Source of the DNA: CAVTWS01 sp963732655
GTDB lineage: Bacteria; Actinomycetota; Acidimicrobiia; Acidimicrobiales; SHLQ01
DNA length: 64,000 nucleotides
Assembly (NCBI GenBank): GCA_963732655.1
Contig: CAVTAI010000005.1
Span: 496,001 to 560,000, forward strand
Direction of reading: 5' to 3'
A program made the translations under genes and the position numbers. Below, one piece after another: positions 1-7,412 of this stretch. The first letter of the stretch is position 1; each line of letters opens with the position of its first letter. The notes below the pieces were generated by a model, which saw only the letters and a list, made by a program, of their open reading frames with translations, did not search any database and was not told the origin of the DNA.

Positions 1-1341
1 CACCGCGTCGTCGCCGACGTAACGCGGGATCAACACGTCGAGCCGATTCCGGTAGATCGCGCCCAGCACCGCGGACCCGAGCACCCCGCCGAGCGTGCGG
101 ACGAACGTGAGGCCGGCCGTGGCGACGCCGAGGTCCTGATATCGGACCGCGTTCTGGACGATGAGGTTCATGCTCGGGCCGATCTGGCCCATGCCGAGGC
201 CGATGAACGACGCTCGGGCGGCGACGCTCGCGGTCGAGGTGTGGGGATCCATGGTGGCAAGGAGCACGGCACCCGTCGCCAGGCAGAGGCACCCGAGGAC
301 CGGGTACGGCCGGTAGTTGCCGTAGCGGGCGATGAGCCGGCCGGACACGATCGACGCCAACGTCACCATGACCATGTTGGGGATCATCAGCAGGCCGGAC
401 GATGTGGCGCTGGTGCCTTTCACGATCTGCATGAAGATCGGGGAGTAGGAGCTGAGGGCGTACACGGCGACACCCGAGACGAACCCGCCGATCAACGTGG
501 TGCGCACGACGCGGTTGGCGAACAGGGACAGCGGCAGGATCGGCTCGTCGGCCCGGGACTCGACCGCGATGAACACGACGGTGCCGACCGCGGCGATGGC
601 GAAGAGGGCGAGCGTCGTCGTCGAGGTCCAGCCGTACTCGCCGCCGGACCACAGCAGTCCGACCACGAGGGGTCCGGTGGCCAGGCTGAGGGTGATGGCG
701 CCGGGGACGTCGATGGCGGCGCGGGTGGGCTTGCGGGGGATCTGGAGGTGCTTCTGGATCGCCGCCAGCGCCACCGCCCCGACGGGAAGGTTGAGGAGGA
801 AGATCCAACGCCACGACACGGCGTCGACGATGAAGCCGCCGAGCAGCGGCCCGACGAGCGCAGCGACGAGGAAGGCGCCCGATGCGTAGCCCTGGTTGCG
901 GGCCCGCTCCGTGGGCGTCATCAGATCGCCCATGATGGCGAACGGCAGGGCGACCAGGCCGGCCGCCGCGATGCCCTGGAGGAAGCGGAAGCCGACGAGC
1001 TGGACCATCGACTGGGCGACGCCGCACAGCAGCGAGGTGATCAGGAAGCCCACGATGGTCGCCTGGAAGGTGACCTTGCGGCCGTAGATGTCGGACAGCT
1101 TGCCGATGATCGGGGTGGCGATCGTCTGGGCGAGAAGGAAACCGGTTCCGATCCAGGGGGCCTGCGACTGTCCGCCCAGGTCGCCGACGATGGTCGGGAG
1201 CGCGGTCGACACGATCGTGCCGTCGATGGCGCCGAGGAACATGCCGGTCATCACCGCGATGAGCACGATGCGCAGCTCGCGCTCGGACATGGTGGACGCG
1301 AGCGACGCCGATCCTTCGGCGGGGGCCGCCTCGGTGGTCAT
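1..1341 (-). CDS. MFS drug exporter, DHA2 (EmrB/QacA) family, 3' end outside window
   Basis: Inner-membrane proton-coupled exporter of the 14-helix DHA2 type; the substrate cannot be told from sequence. The 447 codons in the window are open to the left edge. Seen: motif D1 (LGAIDGTIVSTALPTI, about residues 36-51), motif A (GKLSDIYGRK, about 80-89), and a motif-C-like glycine-rich helix (VGPLLGGFIVD) followed by SWRWIFLLNLPVG, which is typical of this family. The ATG at 1341 is preceded by AGGAAC as ribosome site. A typical member has 470-520 residues, so little is missing. The broken FNT gene lies immediately upstream on the same strand. Confidence 0.93.
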   Translation of the reverse strand, partial: MTTEAAPAEGSASLASTMSERELRIVLIAVMTGMFLGAIDGTIVSTALPTIVGDLGGQSQAPWIGTGFLLAQTIATPIIGKLSDIYGRKVTFQATIVGFLITSLLCGVAQSMVQLVGFRFLQGIAAAGLVALPFAIMGDLMTPTERARNQGYASGAFLVAALVGPLLGGFIVDAVSWRWIFLLNLPVGAVALAAIQKHLQIPRKPTRAAIDVPGAITLSLATGPLVVGLLWSGGEYGWTSTTTLALFAIAAVGTVVFIAVESRADEPILPLSLFANRVVRTTLIGGFVSGVAVYALSSYSPIFMQIVKGTSATSSGLLMIPNMVMVTLASIVSGRLIARYGNYRPYPVLGCLCLATGAVLLATMDPHTSTASVAARASFIGLGMGQIGPSMNLIVQNAVRYQDLGVATAGLTFVRTLGGVLGSAVLGAIYRNRLDVLIPRYVGDDAV

Positions 1342-1350
1342 CTCACGTTC

Positions 1351-1799
1351 CTAGCGGGCGGGTCCCGATCACGCCAGATGAGGTGAGGGCGGTGAGCACC
1401 CATGACCCGCGGGTCGCGGTGTTTCACGTTGCTCAGAAACCGGACGGTCGCCCAGCTCCGCAGGACTTGTGCGACGGTGATGCGGCGACTCGCCGCGGCC
1501 ATCACCCACCAACGTTTTGCCGGTGAACAGCTCGGCGCCGGCCGCCACCACCAGCCCGAGCGAGAACGTGATGCCGCCGAGCAGGCGGCTGACGCCGGGG
1601 TCGAGGTCGCCGGATGTCACGACCGTCGAGAAGACGGACCCCGAGCGCGATGAACGCACCTCTGAGCACCGACAGCCGCAGCATCTGGTCGATTGGCAGC
1701 GTGGCCTTCACCACGCCGGCGGGCTCCGATCGAGCGGCCAGCTCGGCCGGGATCGGCGCGTCGACGATCGTGGCCGCCGGCGGCGGGCCCTCGGGGCAT
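1351..1799 (-). pseudogene. Broken formate/nitrite transporter (FNT family) fragment
   Basis: Only the N-terminal half of an FNT channel is left. The segments read in order AGVVKATLPIDQML, LRGAFIALG, FSTVVTSGDLDPGVSRLLGG, TFSLGLVVAAGAELFTGKTL and MAAASRRITV, but in three different reading frames. The two shifts are each repaired by removing one G from a short G run (near 1645 and near 1508). After about 130 residues the similarity stops, and roughly the C-terminal half of a normal 260-280-residue FNT protein is absent before the TAG at 1353-1351. The frameshifts could be sequence errors, but the truncation looks real. The start near 1799 is a guess. Confidence 0.7.
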
Positions 1800-1898
1800 G
1801 GACCCACGGTCGAGCCGGCGTGCGGTCCGGTCACCGAGGCGAAGGTGATTGCTCGCCCCCGAGGGTCGTTGTCACACCCCCTGGGTACGTTTGTTCGC

Positions 1899-3107
1899 AT
1901 GGGTGTGCTCGCCGAGCTCGAACGTGAGATGGACGCCGTCGACCTGGCGGGTTGCGACGCGTCCGATCTTCGTGATCTGACTCGGCGGGTGTATCGGGCT
2001 GAGAAGGTGGTGGAGGGCTGGAAACGTCGCCTGGCCGCTGCGGCCCGGTCGTTGGAGGACTCGGGGTCGGGTCCTCCGGCAGGGTCCACGCTCGGGACTG
2101 AGGGTGGTTTGTCGCGGGGTCGGGCCAAGGAACTCGCGGATCAGGCCGGGTTGTTGGCGCCGTTGGCGGCGGTGTCGGCGGCGGCGCAGTCGGGGCGGGC
2201 GCATCCGGAGAACGTGGATGCGGTGGCGCGGACGATGCGGGGCTTGTCCGAGCCCGAGCGTGCTGCGTTGGGTCAGGCCGACACGGTGTTGGCTCGGGAG
2301 CTGTCCGAGACGCCGCCGGAGATGTTCGCCCATGGCCTGCGGGATCGGGTGCGGCAGATCCGCGATGGCTTGGCTGGCGACGGTGAGACCGATATCGAGC
2401 GGCGGCGCCGCGAGTCCGAGCTCACGTTGCGGCCGTCGCGTGACCGGCACGGGATGTTCGCGATGTGGGGCCACATCGACGACGAACGCGGCGCCGTGCT
2501 CGACGATCTCGTCACCGCCGAGGCACGCCGCCTCGCTGGTGACGGGCCGGTCATCGCGAACCATCGGATGACGGCCCTGTACAACCTGATGACCCGCACC
2601 GGGCAAGGTGGCCCGGCGCCGCGGATGAGCGTCGGGTGGATCGCCGACACCGCGACCGGCCCCACCGGCCCCCACCCCGGGTCGGTGGCTGAGACGTGGG
2701 CCGGGGTATCGGTGGATCCGGTCACGATCGAGCGGTTGGCGTGCGATGCCGACTGGTACACGACCTGGCTCGACGCCAAGGGCTTCCCGATGTGGGTCTC
2801 CTACCAGGCCCGCACCGCCACGCGAGAGCAACGCGTGGCGTTGCGGGCGCTGTACCCGACGTGCCCGATCGACGACGCCACCGTGTTCGCCGACTGCGAG
2901 GTCCATCACCTGGTTGCGGTCGACGACGGGGGTGAGACGAGCATCGACAATCTGGTGCCGGTCTCGTGGACCTGGCACCACCGCATCCACGACAAGGGCT
3001 GGCGGCTGGTCATGGACCCCGACCGGACCCTGCACCTGTACCGGCCCGACGGCACACTGGACCGCACCATCGCCCCACCCACCCCCATCACCCGCCACGG
3101 CCCCTGA
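1899..3107 (+). CDS. DUF222 / HNH endonuclease domain protein (REP13E12-like)
   Basis: 402-residue member of the DUF222-plus-HNH family that is multicopy in many actinobacteria; the biological role is unproven. The N-terminal two thirds is the charged helical DUF222 region. The C-terminal HNH nuclease motif is clear: DCEVHHL near residues 332-338, DNLVPVSWTWHHRIH about 15 residues later, then GWRL. The upstream reading frame stays open to 1614, but ATG 1899 is chosen because the protein then begins MGVLAELEREMDAVD as in relatives and the upstream part overlaps the opposite-strand FNT remnant. It stands alone, with about 385 bases of gene-free DNA after it. Confidence 0.88.
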   Translation: MGVLAELEREMDAVDLAGCDASDLRDLTRRVYRAEKVVEGWKRRLAAAARSLEDSGSGPPAGSTLGTEGGLSRGRAKELADQAGLLAPLAAVSAAAQSGRAHPENVDAVARTMRGLSEPERAALGQADTVLARELSETPPEMFAHGLRDRVRQIRDGLAGDGETDIERRRRESELTLRPSRDRHGMFAMWGHIDDERGAVLDDLVTAEARRLAGDGPVIANHRMTALYNLMTRTGQGGPAPRMSVGWIADTATGPTGPHPGSVAETWAGVSVDPVTIERLACDADWYTTWLDAKGFPMWVSYQARTATREQRVALRALYPTCPIDDATVFADCEVHHLVAVDDGGETSIDNLVPVSWTWHHRIHDKGWRLVMDPDRTLHLYRPDGTLDRTIAPPTPITRHGP

Positions 3108-3492
3108 GACCAGGGCTGCGGGCCCCGGTCTGACCGGGTGGGCCGGGCGCCGGCAGGCAACGTCAACGTGGACGTGGCCAGTCGTCAGTGACAGCGCGTT
3201 GGGCGGCGGCGCGGCGCGCCGAGCACTGTCCAACCGGTGGCGGTGCACGTGATCAGCGCACGGGCCGCCGCCGACGTCGGCGCCGATGCAGCCGATGAGC
3301 GGGGTGATGTCGAGCGGGACGGGAGCGTCGGTGTGAGGGACATGGTGGCGGTCTCCGAGGAGGGTGGTGAGGTCAGGAGGTGACGGGAGCGGACAGGACG
3401 GCGGTGACGACCTCGACGACGGCATGGGTGGCGGCCGCCTGGCCGCGCAGCTCGGTGGCCTCCGCCGCGGTGCGGCGGAGACATGAATGACA
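3108..3492. other. Gene-free stretch between convergent genes
   Basis: No intact gene is supportable here. It lies between the end of the HNH gene and the end of the CoA-transferase gene. On the minus strand around 3340-3280 there is a short phrase (ITPLIGCIGADV) reminiscent of the N-terminus of TauD/TfdA dioxygenases. It breaks off at once, so at most it is a relic. A perfect 9-bp hairpin at 3460-3480 is listed separately. Confidence 0.5.
3460..3480 (-). terminator. 9-bp perfect hairpin after the CoA-transferase gene
   Basis: CTCCGCCGC and GCGGCGGAG are perfect complements around a 3-base loop. The hairpin lies 13 bases downstream of the minus-strand stop at 3493. There is no T tract, so it would be an atypical terminator or an RNA-stabilising hairpin. 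Confidence 0.4.
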
Positions 3493-6048
3493 TCACGTGC
3501 CGAGCGGTCGCGTCCCTATCACGTCGGCATCCCGGAGCGCCTCCAGCTCGGCGGCCGTCAGGCCGAGGAGCCCGCCGAGGACCTCGTCGTTGTGCTGGCC
3601 GAGCGTCGGGGCCGGGGTGAGCGCGGCGGCCGCTTCGGCTGGTGTTGTGAAGGTGAAGTGAGCGGGCAGTCCCGGGTAGCGGTGCGTGCCGGTGACCGGG
3701 TGGTCGACCGCGTGGAAGAAGCCGCGGGCGTCCATCTGGTCGTTGTGCTCGGAGGCGCGGGCCTTCACGACGGGAGCCGCGGGGATACCGACGGCGTGGA
3801 GGAGCTGCACCGCCTGGTGGACATCGCGTGCCGAGGCCCAGGTGTCGAGCGGCTCGCCGGCCAACATGTGCTGGAGTCGCTCGTATTGGTGCGACGTTTC
3901 CGCGGAAACAGCGAGCCACCCGGTCGTGATCTCATCGGCGGGATCGAGCCGGCACGGCACGCAGGCCTGGAACGCGGCGTCGGGGTGGGCGTTGCCGGAC
4001 CGGGTGAGCAGCGTGCCGGTGGCCGAGTGTTCGATGACCTGCTCGGCCGCCGCCACCAGGGCGGTCTCGGCCATGGTGGCCTCGACGAAGGCGCCGAGAC
4101 CGGTGCGGCGCCGCTGCTCGAGCGCGACGAGGAGCGCCCAGACGGCGTGGGTGCCGGCCAGCGGATCCGCGGGACCGCGGGCGAGCAGCGGGGGGCCGTC
4201 GGCGTAGCCGGTGACCCAGGCCATGCCGCTGATCTGCTCCATGGTCTGGGCGAACGCCACCCGATCCCGCCACGGTCCGTCGAGCCCGAAGGCGGGCATC
4301 CGGACCATGACGAGCTGGTCGTTCCATCGGTGCACGGTCGGCCAGTCGAGACCGAACTGCTCGATGACACGCGGTGAGTAGTTCTCGATCAGCGCGTCGG
4401 AGACGGTGATGAGGCGGCGCAGCAGGTCGCGCCCCTCGGGCCGGCCGAGGTCGAGGGTGATCGACTTCTTGCCCCGGTTGGTCGCCGCGAACGTCGGCCC
4501 CCACTCCCACCACAGATCGGTGCCCGGTGCCTTGACGGACCCGAACCGCATGCCGTCAGGACGTTGGATCGACTCGACGTGGATGACCTCGGCGCCGAGG
4601 GCGGCGAGCAGGAACCCGGCCCACGGCCCGGCCCAGAACTGCGTCAGGTCCACGATCCGCAACCCCGCCAGCGGCAAGGTGGCCGAGGGAGGACCCGGCG
4701 TGCTGCCTGCCCCGCCCGCTGGCCCCTCACCCGCTGGCCGCTCACCCGCTGCCCCCTCACCCGCTCGCCCCTCACCCGCTCGCCCCTCACCCGCTCGCCC
4801 AAATTTGGTCAAGTCTCCCCCGTCAGAGGGGATATCTGGCCAAAGATCGGGAGAGCCGGGACCGGTCCGACGAGACTTGGTCGCTTCTTCCCCGTGAGCG
4901 GGGACATCTCGCCAAATATCGGCGACGCTGGCCGCGGAACGTGCGTCGGTGGCGGGTGGGGCGGCGAGCCGGGGCGCGGGTAGGGGTTCGGGAGCGGACC
5001 GGCCGTCGATGCGGTATGGCGGGCGAGGCATGAGGAAGCCGAGCGTGGGGTGGGGGCGGTAGACACCGCGGGCGATGAACTGCTCGAACGTGGTGACGGT
5101 GGCGCCGGTGCCGATCGGGGCGACGGGGATGCGCAGCGCGGTCGCCGCGTCGACGACCTCGGCCGTGGTGCGGGCCCGGGTCCAACGCTGGATGAGCGGC
5201 TCGACCCGTTCGGCCTGGTGGGTGCGGCCGCCCATGGTGGCGAGGGAGTCGTCGGCGATGAGCTCCGGGTGATCGATGAGCACGCAGAAGTCCTGCCACT
5301 GCTGACCGGTGAAGATGCAGAAGCCGACGTAGCCGTCGGCGGTGGGCTCGATCGACGGGAGCTCGCGAAGGCGCACTGCGTCGGTGGCCCCGGAGAAGCT
5401 GCCCCACACCGACAGCAGGTTGGTGCAGGTGGGGTTGATCACCTCGAGCATGGAGAGGTCGACGTGCTCGCCCAGGCCCGTGTCTCTCGCCCGGCGGACG
5501 GCGGCCAGGCCGATGGTGGCCGCGACCGCGCCCGTAAGCCATTCGCCCACGCGACCCTGGCCGTTGACGTACTCGCGCTCGGCCGAACCACGGGTCGACG
5601 TACCGCCGGCAAGAGCCTGGAGGGTGAACTCGTTGCCCGGCCGGTCGGACCACGGGCCTCCCCGCCCGTAGGGCGAGATCGAGACCATCACGGCGGCGGG
5701 GTTGGCGGCACGGAGGTCGGCGGCGCCGAGACCGAGCGCCTCGACGCGGCCGGGGCCGAGGTCGTCGAGGACCAGGTCGACCGCGGCGTAGGACGAACGG
5801 ACGAATGCGGCGCCGCCGGGGTCGGACAGGTCGGCGGTGACCGACGTGGTCCCCCCACGAAGGAACTCGAACAGCAGGCCCGCCGAGCCCGGTGTGGCAC
5901 CGTACCTCCGCAGCGGTGTGCCGTCGGGCGGCTCCACGATCACGACGTCGGCCCCGGCGTCGACGAGCAGTCGGGCGGCGTAGGCGCCGGCCCGGCCGGT
6001 CGTGAGGTCGAGCACGCGGGTGCCGGTGAGCGGACGAACCTCGGTCAT
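3493..6048 (-). CDS. Tandem CaiB/BaiF family CoA-transferase (two class III domains in one chain)
   Basis: 851-residue protein with two complete class III CoA-transferase domains, which move CoA between carboxylic acids. Domain 1 (about residues 5-370) starts TGTRVLDLTTGRAGAY and has the nucleophile region GLGEHVDLSMLE. Domain 2 (about 450-851) starts LAGLRIVDLTQFWAGPW; at the matching position it reads GLGAFVEATM, so the usual catalytic Asp is Glu. The linker (about 375-445) is low complexity: AGEG-type repeats plus two in-frame copies of a 51-bp palindromic element. The ATG at 6048 is the natural start; the frame stays open further upstream through an ATPase remnant. Fused two-domain members are known in actinobacteria, often near steroid or lipid genes. 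The substrate is unknown. Confidence 0.85.
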   Translation of the reverse strand: MTEVRPLTGTRVLDLTTGRAGAYAARLLVDAGADVVIVEPPDGTPLRRYGATPGSAGLLFEFLRGGTTSVTADLSDPGGAAFVRSSYAAVDLVLDDLGPGRVEALGLGAADLRAANPAAVMVSISPYGRGGPWSDRPGNEFTLQALAGGTSTRGSAEREYVNGQGRVGEWLTGAVAATIGLAAVRRARDTGLGEHVDLSMLEVINPTCTNLLSVWGSFSGATDAVRLRELPSIEPTADGYVGFCIFTGQQWQDFCVLIDHPELIADDSLATMGGRTHQAERVEPLIQRWTRARTTAEVVDAATALRIPVAPIGTGATVTTFEQFIARGVYRPHPTLGFLMPRPPYRIDGRSAPEPLPAPRLAAPPATDARSAASVADIWRDVPAHGEEATKSRRTGPGSPDLWPDIPSDGGDLTKFGRAGEGRAGEGRAGEGAAGERPAGEGPAGGAGSTPGPPSATLPLAGLRIVDLTQFWAGPWAGFLLAALGAEVIHVESIQRPDGMRFGSVKAPGTDLWWEWGPTFAATNRGKKSITLDLGRPEGRDLLRRLITVSDALIENYSPRVIEQFGLDWPTVHRWNDQLVMVRMPAFGLDGPWRDRVAFAQTMEQISGMAWVTGYADGPPLLARGPADPLAGTHAVWALLVALEQRRRTGLGAFVEATMAETALVAAAEQVIEHSATGTLLTRSGNAHPDAAFQACVPCRLDPADEITTGWLAVSAETSHQYERLQHMLAGEPLDTWASARDVHQAVQLLHAVGIPAAPVVKARASEHNDQMDARGFFHAVDHPVTGTHRYPGLPAHFTFTTPAEAAAALTPAPTLGQHNDEVLGGLLGLTAAELEALRDADVIGTRPLGT
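4719..4798. repeat. 15-bp tandem repeat in the CoA-transferase linker (about 5 copies)
   Basis: Five near-identical 15-base units (consensus ctcgcccctcacccg) followed by a partial sixth. On the minus strand they encode AGEGR/AGEGP-type pentapeptides between the two CoA-transferase domains. The unit length keeps the frame. Confidence 0.85.
4801..4851. repeat. 51-bp palindromic element, copy 1 (in frame in coding DNA)
   Basis: Begins aaatttggtcaagt and ends ctggccaaagatcggg, with a central CCCC...GGGG pair. It aligns without gaps to the copies at 4873 and 38719. On the minus strand it reads PDLWPDIPSDGGDLTKF inside the linker of the CoA-transferase. Confidence 0.75.
4873..4923. repeat. 51-bp palindromic element, copy 2 (in frame in coding DNA)
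   Basis: Begins agacttggtcgctt and ends catctcgccaaatatcggc. It lies exactly 72 bases (24 codons) from copy 1, so both are read in the same frame; this one gives ADIWRDVPAHGEEATKS. It shares catctcgccaaatat with the intergenic copy at 38719. Confidence 0.75.
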
Positions 6049-7242
6049 CGGCGCACAGTACCCGGGCCGCACAGATCCCGGGGCGAGGTGACTGGTGGCG
6101 GCGATCTGCCCCCGGAAGCCCCTACGGTGGGCTACCGAGCGGGTCCGCGGTCCCAGATCGGACGCGATCGGCAGCGCGTGGAGGCGATCACCGAGGGCGA
6201 ACGGGCGTGGCCCGGTGTGGAAGACGATGCCGGCGACGAACTGGTCGCCCAGCTGGTCCCGCAACCAGGCCAGGTGTCGTGCATCGGACGAAGCGACCGA
6301 CGCAGCGGCTTTCACCTCGATGCCGACGACCCGCCCGTCGGCGGCCTCGAGCACGAGGTCGACCTCGTGGGAGCCGTCGTCGAGGCGTAGGTGGTGTGGA
6401 CACGCTCGCGTCATGCTGACCTCCAGCTCGGGTCGGAGCTGCGCGATGACGAAGGTGTCCATGAGGCGACCGAGCAGGTCGGCGCTCCTGAGTACCGACC
6501 GCGGGTCGACGCCGGCCAGTGGGCGGAGCATGGCCGGTTCGACGAGGTAGCGCTTGGGACGTTTGCCCAGACGTTTCAGGCGGTTGGAGAACCAGGCCGG
6601 TACGAGCTCGTGGACGAACAGCGCCTCGAGCGTGGTGTCATACGCAAGGCCGGTGGTGCGCGAGACGCCCGCCGCCTCGGTCAGCGATGCGTGAGCCGGG
6701 ACGCCTGCTGTCGACCGGGCGGCCGCGTTGAGGTACCGCCGAAGGCGAGCTGGGTCGCGCATCCCGAGATCGAGCGCGGGGTCACGGGCCGTGAGCTGCT
6801 CGGCGTAGCTGGCGAGCCAGCGGTCGCGCACGGAGCCCGTCAGGTGGAGGACCTCGGGGAACTGTCCGGTGAGGGCACGGTCGACGTAGCCGATGAGGTC
6901 GATGGCTGCTTCCGGCGCGTCGAGGGTGTCGGCGGATCCGTCGAACAGAACGTCGATGATCGACGCCGTATCGGTGGCGCCGGCGACCTCGCGAGCCGTC
7001 AACCCCCAGTGGGCGATGCGGATGACGCGCCCCGTCACGGGCCACGACGACGCGAGCATGTCGGCTCGCACGGAGCCGGTGATCACGAACTGACCCGGAC
7101 GGGGGTCGGCGTCGACGGCGCGCTTGATGGCGCCCAACACGTCGGGGACCGCCTGCCACTCGTCGATCAGGACCGGTCGCGGCTGCCGGGACAGGACCGC
7201 ATCAGGATCAGCCCGGAAAGCGCCTAGCGGTTTTCTGGGCAC
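6049..7242 (-). pseudogene. N-terminally truncated ATPase with DUF4143 domain
   Basis: Remnant of the AAA_14/DUF4143 ATPase family. Seen: the Walker B and following region (RPVLIDEWQAVPDVLGAIKRAVD, then QFVITGS), the middle helices, and the C-terminal restriction-nuclease-like DUF4143 part (HEVDLVLEAADGRVVGIEVKA). The Walker A P-loop that should lie about 50 residues earlier is absent; upstream of 7242 there is only non-coding DNA. No stop codon ends the gene: the frame runs straight into the ATG of the CoA-transferase at 6048. It is probably non-functional. The GTG at 7242 is only the first possible start. Confidence 0.7.
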
Positions 7243-7412
7243 ACCACTTACGGTTTTCCGGACCGGTCGGAGCCGGGATCTCTCTTCTCGTCAGCGCGTC
7301 AGATGGCGAAGGTGGTCTGGGTCAGGTCGTTGGAACCGATGTCGGCGTCGATGTGCACGACCGTCCCGGGACGAAGACGGTACCCTCCGCTCAGACGAAG
7401 GAAGGCGGCGAG

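Noticed and set aside
241..1386. Long open frame on the plus strand over the MFS gene
   Set aside because: Its protein is mostly Arg, Gly, Asp and His, with no family pattern; the minus strand encodes a clear MFS exporter over the same bases.
1872..3425. 517-codon minus-strand frame opposite the HNH gene
   Set aside because: Low-complexity composition; it is antisense to a well-supported DUF222/HNH gene.
3280..3425. Possible TauD/TfdA dioxygenase gene
   Set aside because: Only about 12 residues look like the family; the rest does not continue, so it is not annotated as a gene.
4719..4923. CRISPR array
   Set aside because: Units are 15 bp with no spacers, and the neighbouring 51-bp elements are only two; there are no cas genes.
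3487..6390. Plus-strand frames over the CoA-transferase
   Set aside because: They mirror the minus-strand gene codon pattern and lack any motif.
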